Positions 18,466 to 28,128 are shown, counted from the stretch's first letter. The stretch is DNA of 64,000 bases from Neobacillus terrae (GCF_011393025.1 NZ_JAAOEO010000014.1:1-64000), one strand, 5' to 3'. Notes: generated from the letters alone by a model not told the origin. Translations and numbers: made by a program.

Positions 18466-18978
18466 ACCTCGCTCGCTTTGGTCAAAGGATATTCAATTTA
18501 AGAGTTATTATTTAAAGATTTCTAACCCGTGTTTTTATCTAGATGAAACTGATATTTATATCCTAAAGAAATTTCTATAATCTTTCAAGTAATAATTATT
18601 AAAAAATGTGACAACTTTGTTACATTTCTAATTATATTGTCCATCCGACCTTTTTCGATTGAACCTTCGTATAACGAATATTAGTCAAGTTAATTCAGCT
18701 AAGAAGGTTAGGTTTATTGTTTATTGGCAAGTATAAGTGAGTAGTCAAACTTTGCATGTCTCATTTTTCTGTGGAAAATGGACATTGCATATCATATCCC
18801 TTTCCATAAAGAAGGTCCGCTTTATTCCCTTAGTATCCTGGCCATCTGCTACTTCTTGGAATTAGCAGATCGACTCCTATGATTAGAGTTGAGAAGTTTG
18901 TATAGTAACCTTTATATTTTGTTAAAAAGTTTAAAAAGCTTTCTGGAATTTGAGTTTCGACCTTTTCGCTGGGAAACT
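18466..18978. other. AT-rich intergenic region
   Basis: No supported gene on either strand. A 7-bp hairpin (ATCTGCT with AGCAGAT near 18851-18875) is the only structure noticed. Confidence 0.35.
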
Positions 18979-19074
18979 TTAGACTCTTTTATTCTTCCAA
19001 GATGTAAGTTTTTGTACTAACCCGTTTTCAATCATTACAGTAACTCTGTCCTGATTTCTATTGGAACTTGTCAT
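18979..19074 (-). CDS. Possible 31-residue peptide
   Basis: A short frame beginning M-T-S-S-N-R-N-Q-D-R-V-T-V-M and ending W-K-N-K-R-V. Only a weak ribosome site (AGGA) is present. It lies just downstream of a nonsense-interrupted small gene on the same strand. It may be spurious. Confidence 0.2.
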   Translation of the reverse strand: MTSSNRNQDRVTVMIENGLVQKLTSWKNKRV

Positions 19075-19121
19075 AATTTAATTCCTATTTTAATCTGTTT
19101 AAGAGGATGATTTATATTTCC

Positions 19122-19295
19122 TCATTCGTCGGTTAAACTTTTCACACTCAGTTCATCTTCTATTTTGAATACACGAATGCTTTCTTTATCTTTTGCAGTT
19201 ATTGATATTTCTTCTATTAATTCTCGTACTTGCTTTAAAGATTGACAATAGTATACTTCTTCTGATTTAAAGACTTAAACGATAACTATGTACAA
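19122..19295 (-). pseudogene. Small gene interrupted by an in-frame stop
   Basis: A TTG start with a strong AGGAGG site upstream opens a 57-codon frame with a TAA at codon 7. After that it continues V-F-K-S-E-E-V-Y-Y-C-Q-S-L-K-Q-V-R and ends V-K-S-L-T-D-E. The long protein-like part after the stop suggests one nonsense mutation. Family unknown. Confidence 0.4.
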
Positions 19296-19824
19296 AATCT
19301 TTCCTCCTACTAAAAATTGTGTACAGTGATAAATTAATAGTTTGTACTGATATTATATGGTAACTCACCTTTACCTATAGTTGAGAGAATCAAAAAAACC
19401 TCCCTCCCTTAAAGCGTAAGAAGAACATGCGACGCCATATTTATTGATATTCTTAAAAGTGGTCGATGGGTTTTAAGTATGCGAAACTCACCATTATTCT
19501 TTAACAGAGGTTAGTTATTTCTCTTTTTCTACAATTAACTTTTCAAAATCTTTTTAGGAAACGGGTTGCCTTTATAACTAGAAAAACAGCGCTTAGATAT
19601 TTATCTACGCGCTGTTCCTTTCCTTTAAGTCTTACTCTTTTACTCAAGAGAAAAGCTTCCATAGATTTTTTGATAAATGCCATTTTATTTCGTATCTATA
19701 GATTGATATGAACTATGAAAAAATGACACGTCCATTTCTTCATACTTGGTTAAGTATTTTTTTAGTAAAATCTTAATATTAAAACGTTCCAAATAAATCA
19801 CAAAATAACTAGTGGTATAAATCG
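19296..19824. other. Intergenic region downstream of the carbohydrate operon
   Basis: No supported gene. The only clear structure is the hairpin at 19585-19616, listed separately. Confidence 0.35.
19585..19616 (-). terminator. Terminator of the carbohydrate operon
   Basis: AACAGCGC (19585-19592) pairs with GCGCTGTT (19609-19616). Read on the minus strand it ends in GCTGTTTTT. It lies about 210 bases after the last gene. Confidence 0.6.
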
Positions 19825-20646
19825 TTAGCGAACAAGTAAATGAGCACGGAAATCCTTTGCTTTATCCATAAACTCTTTAACTCTTTTAACATCGACATGG
19901 TTTTCAAATTTGCCATCATATTTAAACGTTGTTCCAATAACGGCTCCGTCGGCAATTGTTAGTTGCTCCTCTAAATTATGCAATCTTACTCCAGTATTTG
20001 CAAATACAACTGTCTCCGGAACGACACTCTTAACACGTTTCAGCAAGTCGACATCCGTTTGCGCACCGGCAGTCAGTCCAGATACACATAAAGCGTCTGG
20101 TTTATTATTAAATACCGTTGACCTTGCAATACTTTCAATATCTCTTTCAGCTAAGTACTTTGCTGCTTCTGGCACAATATTGAACAAAAGCTTAACATTT
20201 TCTGCCCCAATCCTGTACTGATGACGTATAGTTTCCCCTACATTTGTATCCCATGTGCCAAAATCACTTGCATATACCCCTGTAAAAATTTCTCTTACAA
20301 ATTTAGCTCCAGTTGCAGCAGCTAAATCTAAAGATTTTTTTGCATCCCATAAAACATTCACACCAAATGGAACTTTTATTTCTTTTAACAATTCACCAAT
20401 AATTCGTGCCATAGCTGCCACTGTTTCCGTCTTTACATTAGTAAGGTACGGTAAACTAAATTCATTTGAAAACATAACAGCATCTACTCCGCCATCTTGT
20501 AAAGCATGCAAATCCTTCCTGGCCATTTCTACTACATATTCCAAACCTTTATCTTTATCAAAATGCGGATCTCCAGGTAATGGTAATAGATGACACATCG
20601 CTATTATTGCCTTTTCTGTTCCAATTATCTCTTTTAACCAGGTCAT
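19825..20646 (-). CDS. BtpA/SgcQ family TIM-barrel protein
   Basis: About 273 residues of the BtpA/SgcQ family, (beta/alpha)8-barrel proteins often encoded in sugar-utilisation operons. Recognisable segments are A-I-I-A-M-C-H-L-L-P-L-P-G-D-P near the N-terminus, G-G-V-D-A-V-M-F-S-N-E-F, and the C-terminal A-D-G-A-V-I-G-T-T-F-K phosphate-type loop. The ATG at 20646 is preferred over the GTG at 20655, which lies inside the ribosome site AAAGGGTG. Last gene of the DeoR operon. By position it probably acts as an epimerase or aldolase-like enzyme on the operon's sugar phosphate, but no activity can be read directly. Confidence 0.8.
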   Translation of the reverse strand: MTWLKEIIGTEKAIIAMCHLLPLPGDPHFDKDKGLEYVVEMARKDLHALQDGGVDAVMFSNEFSLPYLTNVKTETVAAMARIIGELLKEIKVPFGVNVLWDAKKSLDLAAATGAKFVREIFTGVYASDFGTWDTNVGETIRHQYRIGAENVKLLFNIVPEAAKYLAERDIESIARSTVFNNKPDALCVSGLTAGAQTDVDLLKRVKSVVPETVVFANTGVRLHNLEEQLTIADGAVIGTTFKYDGKFENHVDVKRVKEFMDKAKDFRAHLLVR

Positions 20647-20687
20647 TTTTTTCACCCTTTATTTTTAAATTTATGAGCGTGACTAAA

Positions 20688-21518
20688 TTATTTTTGAATT
20701 TTTGAAAATAATTCCGTTACTTTGGCATGTAGAATGGGGTTTGCAACGATAATATTGTTATTTGGTCCTTCTAAAGTTCTTCCTTTCATGTCGGTCACTT
20801 TAGCACCCGCTTCACTACATATTAGGGAAGCTGCAGTCAAATCCCATCTTTCTAGCCCTTGTTCCCAAAAGATATCTATTCTCCCTTTTGCAACCTGACA
20901 CAAATCAATAGCAGCTGCACCCAGTGAACGTACTGTCAACACCTGGGGAGTTATGATAGACCACTCCGTTAAATTGTTTGTTAAGGGGTCATCAAAAGAA
21001 TAAGGAAAACCCGAAGCTGCAACCGAACGATTTAAGTTTTCGGTGTTTGAAACGCTGATTCTTTCTCCATTACACCAGGCGCCTTTTCCTTTCATGGCTG
21101 TATACATCTCTTCCATCAAAGGATTATATACTACACTGCAAACCACTTTATTGCTATCATCAACAAGTGCTATAGAAATGCACCAATGTTTTATTCCCCT
21201 TATATAATTAACAGTCCCGTCAAGTGGATCTATGTACCAACGCCGATTATTTTTCACGCTCTTTTCTTCCACTGGGTTCGACTCTTCCGATATTATGATA
21301 TCGTCCGGAAAAGCATTAACTATTGTTTTAATAAGAATATTTTCTGATGCCTTGTCAGCTGATGTAACAGGATTAATTTCCCCTTTCCATTCTTTCTTTA
21401 GTGGCTTTGACCAATTCTTGAGAAGTGTGCCTGAGTTTTGAGCAGCCTCAATTGCTATGCTTAACTCTTTATCGTACTTTCCATATATTTTTGGTATACC
21501 TTCAGTTGTTTTTGTCAT
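20688..21518 (-). CDS. Inositol monophosphatase family protein
   Basis: A 276-residue Mg-dependent phosphatase. The family metal-binding motifs are present: E-E-S-N near residue 78, W-Y-I-D-P-L-D-G-T-V-N-Y near 93-104 and W-D-L-T-A-A-S near 223. Members dephosphorylate inositol-1-phosphate or related sugar phosphates in the cytosol. The ATG overlaps the stop of the upstream permease gene by ATGA. Its place between transporter and BtpA genes suggests it removes phosphate from a pathway intermediate. Confidence 0.88.
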   Translation of the reverse strand: MTKTTEGIPKIYGKYDKELSIAIEAAQNSGTLLKNWSKPLKKEWKGEINPVTSADKASENILIKTIVNAFPDDIIISEESNPVEEKSVKNNRRWYIDPLDGTVNYIRGIKHWCISIALVDDSNKVVCSVVYNPLMEEMYTAMKGKGAWCNGERISVSNTENLNRSVAASGFPYSFDDPLTNNLTEWSIITPQVLTVRSLGAAAIDLCQVAKGRIDIFWEQGLERWDLTAASLICSEAGAKVTDMKGRTLEGPNNNIIVANPILHAKVTELFSKIQK

Positions 21519-22342
21519 TCTTTAACAGCTCCTCCTCCCATTCCTTTAATAAGGCGCTTTTGAATAAAGAAAGAAAGAATAATAGTTGGAATCGCAGATA
21601 CTAAAATAGCCACTGACATCTCCCCTAATTGAACACCTCGAAATGTATCAAAGCTTGAGATAGCCACCGGCAGTGTTTGAGTATCCTCCCCTCCAAGAAT
21701 AAGAGCATAAAAAAGGTCATTCCATGATAATACAAATCCGAAAATACTTGCGGCTCCAATACCAGGGAGAACTTGAGGCAATACTATTTTTCTAAAAGCC
21801 TCAAATCTTCCACACCCATCAATCAATGCCTGCTCTTCAAGTGATTTAGGAACGGAGTCAAAAAATCCAATTAAAAACCAGGTGACAATTGGCAATACAA
21901 AGGTTAAATGGGCAATGGTAACCGGAATCAATGTACCATTGATCTGGAAAAAGTATGATACTAAAAAAATTGGAACTACCAATACTGCAGAAGGAACAAT
22001 TTCGGAAATTAGAATAGTAAAACGAGCAGTATTTCCACCTGTTTTAAATTGACTAATTGAGTAGGCGGCTGGTAAACCCACCAACAATGAAACCGCTACG
22101 GTAATAAAACCAACTATTAAACTATTAACAAAATTAATGGGGATATTTCCCGTTAGAACATTTATCCAATTATCAGGAACAGGCGAAAATACGATACTGG
22201 TAGGTTGACTTAACTCTGCAGGTGTCTTAAATGAAGATAATATTACCCATAGAAAAGGGGTTAGAATGAATATCAATACTATAAATAAGAATAAAATTCT
22301 AATTGTTTTATGAAGATTAGTCTCTTTTTGGTAAGCCCTCAT
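21515..22342 (-). CDS. Carbohydrate ABC transporter permease, MalG type
   Basis: A 275-residue inner membrane subunit with six predicted hydrophobic segments. The EAA loop that docks the ATPase is visible as E-Q-A-L-I-D-G-C-G-R-F-E-A-F-R-K-I-V-L-P. It overlaps both neighbours by four bases. No ATP-binding subunit is encoded nearby, so it probably uses a shared MsmX-type ATPase, as many Bacillus sugar importers do. Confidence 0.92.
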   Translation of the reverse strand: MRAYQKETNLHKTIRILFLFIVLIFILTPFLWVILSSFKTPAELSQPTSIVFSPVPDNWINVLTGNIPINFVNSLIVGFITVAVSLLVGLPAAYSISQFKTGGNTARFTILISEIVPSAVLVVPIFLVSYFFQINGTLIPVTIAHLTFVLPIVTWFLIGFFDSVPKSLEEQALIDGCGRFEAFRKIVLPQVLPGIGAASIFGFVLSWNDLFYALILGGEDTQTLPVAISSFDTFRGVQLGEMSVAILVSAIPTIILSFFIQKRLIKGMGGGAVKE

Positions 22343-23238
22343 CTGGCTTTTTCCCCCTTCATTTGACCCCTAAGCATGGCAATAATCACTATCATGATAA
22401 TGATGACAACTGTCCAAGCGACGGCCGAGGCTTCTGAAAGACGATAATACCCGAATCCGAGTTTATATATATGGTACTGCAATGTCTCTGTTGCATTTCC
22501 AGGCCCCCCTCGTGTAATGGCATAAACGTACTCAAAGACTTTTAATCCATCGAGGGCTCTTATTAAAACAGCTACAATTATTATTGGCTGCATTAATGGT
22601 AAGGTAATATTCCAAAAGGTCTTCCACTTACTTGCTCCGTCTACATAAGCGGCTTCAAATGGTTCTTCTGGCAGGCTCTCCAATCCCGCGAGAAGCATTA
22701 AAACCATAAAGGGAGTCCATTGCCATACATCAATAAAAGCCAGGGTTATCAGAGCGGTATGTGTACCAAAAAAGTTAATGGATATTCCAAGTGATTGTAA
22801 TAACGCTGGTATGAAACCCAATTGTTGACTTAATAAGAATTTGAACATTAACCCCACGGCAATAGGTGTAATAAACATAGGGGCCAGTATGATTGACCGT
22901 GTAACATCCGTCATTCTGATTTGTCTCTTTAAAGAAAGTGCAATTAACATACCGAAAAATAATTCGAAGCTAACGGCTACGATTACAAAAATAATTGTAT
23001 TTCGAAAGACGGTCCAATAAAGTGAGTCGACAAAGATTTTCTTATATTGGTCTAAAAAAACAAAGTGATCTTGATTAGGATTAACAATAGAAAAATTTTT
23101 AAAAGAAATCCACAACGAATAGGCAAGTGGATAGGCAAGAATTACAAACATGAGGATTAGTAAAGGCATTACCATTCGCCATTTGTAAGAAAATAGGAAG
23201 AAAGATCTCCTTCTTCCTAAATCGTTTTTCTTAATCAT
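22339..23238 (-). CDS. Carbohydrate ABC transporter permease, MalF type
   Basis: A 299-residue membrane subunit. The EAA loop reads E-A-A-Y-V-D-G-A-S-K-W-K-T-F-W-N-I-T-L-P. It forms a heterodimer with the MalG-type permease encoded immediately after it. Its ATG overlaps the stop of the binding-protein gene by four bases. Confidence 0.92.
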   Translation of the reverse strand: MIKKNDLGRRRSFFLFSYKWRMVMPLLILMFVILAYPLAYSLWISFKNFSIVNPNQDHFVFLDQYKKIFVDSLYWTVFRNTIIFVIVAVSFELFFGMLIALSLKRQIRMTDVTRSIILAPMFITPIAVGLMFKFLLSQQLGFIPALLQSLGISINFFGTHTALITLAFIDVWQWTPFMVLMLLAGLESLPEEPFEAAYVDGASKWKTFWNITLPLMQPIIIVAVLIRALDGLKVFEYVYAITRGGPGNATETLQYHIYKLGFGYYRLSEASAVAWTVVIIIMIVIIAMLRGQMKGEKAR

Positions 23239-24488
23239 TTCTTTAATGTCTCCTTTGCCTTAGCAGCAGCATCTTTAATAGCTTGATCTACACTTTTTTG
23301 TCCATTAACCGCTGCATTCAATTCCGTTCCTATAACTTGAATTGTTTCTTCGGCATTTGGTCCTTCAGCAAGTGGCTCAGCATCCTCCAAAATGTTCTTA
23401 AGAGTTTTATAGTAACTTTCTCCATATCCCTTTTCCCAAACCTTAGGATTATCCATTGCACTATTTCTTACAGGAGCTCCACCTAAAATTACTCTATTAA
23501 CCTCCTGTTTACTTGAAGTAATCCAGTTAATAAATTTCCAGACCTCATCTTTATGAGTAGTTTTGGCTGGTATTGACCAATACCATGCTCCCAATGCAGC
23601 TTTACCGCCCGGTACCTCAGCAAGATCAAATTTCCCTGCTAAATCGCCCGCTGGACCTGTTTTGTTATTTAGAGTAGGCAACATCCAGTTATAATTAAGA
23701 GTCATAGCACTTTGACCACTTGAAACAGATCTCATCGCCTCATCAAATGCCCAGTTTGAGCTGTTAGGCGGGGCAGAACTTTTATAGGTTTCAATGTATT
23801 TGCTGAGTGCTTCCCTGGCTTCAGGGGAATCCAGCTTAATATTTCCTTGATTATCTTGTATTTCTCCTCCTGCGGCAAATAACCAGTTAGACCATTCCTC
23901 TAATATCTTATAGCCTTTTTGTGGTTGGGAAGCAATTCCATAATGATTATCCTTAGTAAGTTTCTTTGCAGCTGCCTGTAATTCATCCAATGTTTTTGGA
24001 ACCGCAATATTATTTTGTTCGAATTCATCCTTGCGATATATTACACCAGTGGCATAGTTATAGAATGGGATGCCATATACTTTTCCTTTTACAGTTGCAA
24101 TTTTCCTGAGTGGTGCAGAGAAATCTTCGAAATCATAATTCTTAGCGTTTTTAATTCTCTTATCTAGTGGTTCAAGATAACCAGCGGATGCAAAGTCATA
24201 CATCCACGGATTGTCTACTACAATAATGTCATAAGATGACTTAGGTGCTAAAAATGAAGAGACTAGTTTATCTCTAATTTGATCGTAAGATAGCATTTCA
24301 ATATCGATTTTAATATTAGGATTTTCCTTGTTAAAATCCTTGGTCATTTTTTTTACAATATCGGAATCAGGAACTTGTTCCATCAGTAACTTTAATACTA
24401 CCTTACCATCAGTCCCCTGTGTTTTAGCAGTACTGCACCCTGCTAAAAGAACCAACATTAGAACAAAATAAAATAATTTCTTTATCAT
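23235..24488 (-). CDS. Carbohydrate ABC transporter substrate-binding lipoprotein
   Basis: About 417 residues of the extracellular solute-binding family 1. The N-terminus is a lipoprotein signal with lipobox L-L-A-G-C, so the mature protein is tethered outside the membrane. I chose the ATG at 24488 because AAGGGGTGG lies just upstream; the GTG at 24497 is within that site. The mature part shows the usual family features such as F-N-K-E-N-P-N-I-K-I-D and W-K-F-I-N-W. The sugar is not identifiable. Confidence 0.92.
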   Translation of the reverse strand: MIKKLFYFVLMLVLLAGCSTAKTQGTDGKVVLKLLMEQVPDSDIVKKMTKDFNKENPNIKIDIEMLSYDQIRDKLVSSFLAPKSSYDIIVVDNPWMYDFASAGYLEPLDKRIKNAKNYDFEDFSAPLRKIATVKGKVYGIPFYNYATGVIYRKDEFEQNNIAVPKTLDELQAAAKKLTKDNHYGIASQPQKGYKILEEWSNWLFAAGGEIQDNQGNIKLDSPEAREALSKYIETYKSSAPPNSSNWAFDEAMRSVSSGQSAMTLNYNWMLPTLNNKTGPAGDLAGKFDLAEVPGGKAALGAWYWSIPAKTTHKDEVWKFINWITSSKQEVNRVILGGAPVRNSAMDNPKVWEKGYGESYYKTLKNILEDAEPLAEGPNAEETIQVIGTELNAAVNGQKSVDQAIKDAAAKAKETLKK

Positions 24489-24523
24489 TTCATCCACCCC
24501 TTTTGCTTACCTGTAATTGTTTA

Positions 24524-25306
24524 TCAATCCATATAGGCCCCACCATTTACGGCTATAGCTTCACCAGTAATAAAGTCTGAATCCGGACCGGCTAAAAACG
24601 AAACTACCTTTGCCACATCTTTAGGTGATTCTAACCGTCCAAGAGGTGTTACAGCAATCATTCCCTGTTTTACCTCTTCATCAGATTGGTTTTTTAACCT
24701 CCCTTCCCATTCAAGCTCCCTTTCCTGCATTGGAGTTGAAACAAATCCTGGACAAACGGAATTTACTGTAATTTTATATTTACCTAATTCATGGGCCATC
24801 GATTGTGTTAAACCAACCACCGCAAACTTTGACGCCACATAATGACTTAAAAATGGGACATTCCCTTGTTTTCCAGCCATAGAAGCGGTATTTATAATTT
24901 TCCCTCCTTCATTTTGAGAAATAAATCTCTGGGCAGCGACCTGACCGCATAGAAAGGCTCCCTTTGCATTGATGTTCATGTTAAAATCCCAATCTTTTTC
25001 ACTTAAATCTACAAAATGATTCATAGAGGATACACCGGCATTTGATACCCAAACCTTTAAGTTTCCAGCTTGGTTTACAAGCTGCTCCAATGCACTAATA
25101 ATAGATTCCTTATCAGTGACATCTAAATAAACACCTCTCGCATCTCCTTGATTCTCCCTAATTTCAGTGACTACTTTATTGATGGCCTGCTCATCAACAT
25201 CCGTTACGCCAACTAAAAAACCGTCCTTAGCTAACCGTAATGCAATTGCTTTACCGATCCCGCTACCTGCCCCAGTTACCACAGCTAATCCTTTTGATTC
25301 AGTCAT
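24524..25306 (-). CDS. Short-chain dehydrogenase/reductase
   Basis: A 260-residue classical SDR. It has T-G-A-G-S-G-I-G-K-A near residue 11, N-A-G-V near 89 and the catalytic Tyr-Lys pair in H-Y-V-A-S-K near 155. The D-V-D segment after the second strand favours NAD. It overlaps the kinase gene by ATGA. In the operon it likely oxidises a sugar or polyol before or after phosphorylation. Confidence 0.92.
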   Translation of the reverse strand: MTESKGLAVVTGAGSGIGKAIALRLAKDGFLVGVTDVDEQAINKVVTEIRENQGDARGVYLDVTDKESIISALEQLVNQAGNLKVWVSNAGVSSMNHFVDLSEKDWDFNMNINAKGAFLCGQVAAQRFISQNEGGKIINTASMAGKQGNVPFLSHYVASKFAVVGLTQSMAHELGKYKITVNSVCPGFVSTPMQERELEWEGRLKNQSDEEVKQGMIAVTPLGRLESPKDVAKVVSFLAGPDSDFITGEAIAVNGGAYMD

Positions 25307-26814
25307 GCGTTTCCCTCCTCTGGTACAATAAAATCCGCTAAGATATGTTGCTCTTTTATTAGTTTTGGATAGATTGAACGGTATACATCATATAAAACTT
25401 TATATTTCTCTATATTTTCTTCCCTTGGTTCTATTTTTTCTTCAATTTTTATAAATTTATCAATCTCCGACCAAGATTTAATTTCACCAACTCCCATTCC
25501 TGCAATAAAGGCTGCTCCTAAAGATGAACCTGGATGCTCAATTATTGACTCAAGAGTTAAACCAGTGATATCAGATATAATTTGTCTCCAAAATCTTGAT
25601 TTTGACCCCCCATTTGTAATTCTCACTCTATTTATTCTAGTACCAAGTTCTCGAAATACCTCAAGATGATGTTTAAAACCAAATCCGATGCCCTCCAAGA
25701 TAGATCGATAGATATGTGCTCTTGTGTGGCTTAAATTCAGGCCTATAAACATCCCTCTTGCTTTGGTATCGTTAATAGGTGTTTTTTCTCCTAGAAAATA
25801 TGGCAATGTAATTAAACCATCAGATCCGATTGCCGTTTCTTCGGCTTCTTGGTCAAGAATTTCTAATGGGATACCATTAGCCAATTGTTTCTGAAACCAG
25901 CGAATTAAACTTCCGCTTGAGGCCATACATCCGTTGGGCAAAAAGTAACCAGGGACTAGGTGATAGTCTAGATATAATCTGGAATCAGAGATGGGGATTG
26001 ATGAGGACAAAAGAATATCGCCTGCTCCCCCTAATTTGATTAATAAATCTCCATCCTCAATTAATCCGGCAGAGAAGGCGCTAGCCACATGGTCTGCAGC
26101 TCCTGCAACAACAGGCGTACCATCTTTTAAACAAGTACCATGATTACCTTGAACGGTACCCACTAATTGGTGGGAGGAGTAAACCTCACCTAACCATTCT
26201 GTTTTAATACCTGCCTTTTCTAGTATGTAATTGTCCCATTGTTGAGTTTGATAGTTGTAGAGTCCACTTTCTAAAGCCCAATTAGCTTCTAAAGTTTCTT
26301 TTTGATTTCCGGTTAATCGACGTGTGATGTAATCATAGGAGCCGCAAATCGATACAGTTTCATCTAAAACTGCTGGTTCGTGTTTTTTTAACCACATAAT
26401 CTTAGGTGCAATCGACTGCTGTGTTATTTCGGAGCCTGTTTTTTGAAATATGTTATATTCTGAGGTTTTGTTTGCTAATTCTATAATTTCCTTTGAAGCT
26501 CTTGCGTCATTCTGTTGAATTGAATATCTGATTGGTTCTCCATTTTTATCAAGGCATATTAGGGTTGGCACCATACCGCTAACACCTACTGCTGAGATTT
26601 GCTCTGGACTTACGTTGGAATTACGTAAAAGAATGGGCAATAATTCTTTTACGTTATCCCACCATTCTCGCGGATCCTCTTCCGACCACCCAGGTCTTAG
26701 GGTATATAGAGTTACTGGTCTTGAAACACTATTTACAATAGTCCCTTCTTTATGAACCAAAACTAATTTTGTCGCTGTAGTCCCAATATCAATTCCAATT
26801 AGATATTTTTCCAT
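25303..26814 (-). CDS. FGGY-family carbohydrate kinase, xylulokinase-like
   Basis: A 503-residue two-domain kinase. The N-terminal ATPase fold shows G-I-D-I-G-T-T-A-T-K and the C-terminal FGGY domain shows R-I-T-N-G-G-S-K-S-R-F-W and G-A-A-F-I-A-G-M-G. W-S-E-E-D-P-R-E-W-W is typical of xylulokinase-type members. It phosphorylates the operon's ketose or polyol in the cytosol. It follows the DeoR gene by 29 bases. Confidence 0.9.
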   Translation of the reverse strand: MEKYLIGIDIGTTATKLVLVHKEGTIVNSVSRPVTLYTLRPGWSEEDPREWWDNVKELLPILLRNSNVSPEQISAVGVSGMVPTLICLDKNGEPIRYSIQQNDARASKEIIELANKTSEYNIFQKTGSEITQQSIAPKIMWLKKHEPAVLDETVSICGSYDYITRRLTGNQKETLEANWALESGLYNYQTQQWDNYILEKAGIKTEWLGEVYSSHQLVGTVQGNHGTCLKDGTPVVAGAADHVASAFSAGLIEDGDLLIKLGGAGDILLSSSIPISDSRLYLDYHLVPGYFLPNGCMASSGSLIRWFQKQLANGIPLEILDQEAEETAIGSDGLITLPYFLGEKTPINDTKARGMFIGLNLSHTRAHIYRSILEGIGFGFKHHLEVFRELGTRINRVRITNGGSKSRFWRQIISDITGLTLESIIEHPGSSLGAAFIAGMGVGEIKSWSEIDKFIKIEEKIEPREENIEKYKVLYDVYRSIYPKLIKEQHILADFIVPEEGNA

Positions 26815-26843
26815 AGAATCCCCACTTTTATAAAATAATCGAA

Positions 26844-27608
26844 TTAAGTTAAAACAACTGTCAGTTCAGTTTTCTTTAATCGATTAATTTTTTCCATATT
26901 TAATGGTTTGTTGGTTATTAATGTATCAATCTCGTTAATTGAGGCAATCTTAACAAAGGCTTTTTTTTCCAATTTACTTTCATCGGCTACTACAATGGTT
27001 CTTTGCGATGATTTCATTGCTTTTCTTTTAACTTTTACATCTTCAATATTAAAATCGGTAAAACCACTTTCAGCATCCACACCGCCAACGCCCATTATAA
27101 AAGTATCAGGATAAAAGTGATCAAACACATCTTCCACTAACTCACCTACCATGGACCTCTCGCCTTTTCGTACCATTCCTCCTAATACTATAAGATTGAT
27201 ATTGGGACGATCTGCTAAAACCCAAGCCACTCTTAGGCTTGAAGTTAAAATAGTAAGGTTATTTCTTTCCTTTAATTCTTCAGCAACAGCTAATGCTGTT
27301 GTACCAGTATCAATAAATACTGTCTCCCCATCCCTTATCATGCTTGCTGCCTTTTTACTTATTGAATTTTTCTCTTCAAACTCCTTTTCATATCTCATTT
27401 CAAAAGGCATTTCATAGGAGCCTTGATTAATTTTAATTGCTCCACCCCTAATTCTTTTGATTACTCCTTTCTGGGACAAGATATCTAGATCTCTTCTTAG
27501 AGTCATTTCTGAAACATTAAAACGTTCACTAAGTTCGGCAATCAACACTTTATCTGTTTGATTTAACAATTCTAATATCTCTTTTTGTCTGTTTTTAACA
27601 TATTTCAT
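26844..27608 (-). CDS. DeoR-family transcriptional regulator
   Basis: A 254-residue repressor. The N-terminal winged HTH includes V-L-I-A-E-L-S-E-R-F-N-V-S-E-M-T-L-R-R-D-L, and the C-terminal DeoRC sensor domain has D-T-G-T-T-A and G-G-M-V-R-K-G-E-R. It is the first gene of the operon it most likely controls through a sugar phosphate effector. A perfect 9-bp palindrome overlaps its own start codon, which suggests autorepression. No ribosome site is visible before the ATG. Confidence 0.9.
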   Translation of the reverse strand: MKYVKNRQKEILELLNQTDKVLIAELSERFNVSEMTLRRDLDILSQKGVIKRIRGGAIKINQGSYEMPFEMRYEKEFEEKNSISKKAASMIRDGETVFIDTGTTALAVAEELKERNNLTILTSSLRVAWVLADRPNINLIVLGGMVRKGERSMVGELVEDVFDHFYPDTFIMGVGGVDAESGFTDFNIEDVKVKRKAMKSSQRTIVVADESKLEKKAFVKIASINEIDTLITNKPLNMEKINRLKKTELTVVLT

Positions 27609-27615
27609 GTTAAAA
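27593..27615. promoter_or_regulatory. Candidate DeoR operator over the start codon
   Basis: TTTTAACAT (27593-27601) and ATGTTAAAA (27607-27615) form a perfect inverted repeat with a 5-base centre. It covers the start codon and touches the -10 element. Confidence 0.6.
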
Positions 27616-27643
27616 CAATAACTTTTTTTGTTAAATTCGTCAA
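27615..27643 (-). promoter_or_regulatory. Sigma-A promoter of the carbohydrate operon
   Basis: TTGACG (27643-27638) and TATTGT (27620-27615) are 17 bases apart on the minus strand. Transcription would begin at or next to the ATG at 27608, giving a leaderless or nearly leaderless mRNA. Confidence 0.5.
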
Positions 27644-27753
27644 TAAAATATTTAAAATTTTCAGAGTATATTTTGCGATTAGTTTACTAAATGGTGAAAA
27701 TCATTATAAACAACTCTATTTTTTGAAAAAGACACAAAGTTTTATTAACAATG

Positions 27754-27778
27754 AAAAAGGAGCTCCCGAAGGAACTCC
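27754..27778 (-). terminator. Terminator with UUCG loop
   Basis: On the minus strand an 8-bp stem (one G-T wobble) closes a TTCG loop and is followed by five T residues. It ends 6 bases after the hypothetical gene at 27784. Confidence 0.8.
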
Positions 27779-27783
27779 TGACA

Positions 27784-28128
27784 TTAATAACAACATTCCA
27801 CGACATGCCCTTTCACTTGCAGTTCAACAATTTCAATCGATAAATGGTGTAAATTTTTTCCCGTTTCTTTATAATGGCGACGATGAAATTGTTCTACCAA
27901 ATCACTTCGCCATTTCTCATGAAAACGATCCAACTGGAGATAAAAAAATTCATTCCGATCCTTATACCTGCATAAGAGCCCCTTTTCTATGTTCCAGCTA
28001 GATTCGCAATAATGACCCAAGCCCTTAGGCTTTTCATGACTTAATAACTTAATGATTAAATCTGAATAATAGTTCATTAACAGTTGCTCACTAATCGAAT
28101 GTACCTCTGATTTAATTTGTCGAAGCAT
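27784..28128 (-). CDS. Hypothetical protein
   Basis: A 114-residue product beginning M-L-R-Q-I-K-S-E-V-H-S and rich in Glu, Arg and His. The perfect terminator immediately after its stop argues for a real gene. Its ATG sits inside a 10-bp inverted repeat (28121-28130 with 28139-28148) and lacks its own ribosome site. A better-placed ATG at 28142 (after GGAGAG) opens a different frame of 21 codons, so either a short leader peptide or a frameshift exists. Family not recognised. Confidence 0.45.
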   Translation of the reverse strand: MLRQIKSEVHSISEQLLMNYYSDLIIKLLSHEKPKGLGHYCESSWNIEKGLLCRYKDRNEFFYLQLDRFHEKWRSDLVEQFHRRHYKETGKNLHHLSIEIVELQVKGHVVECCY

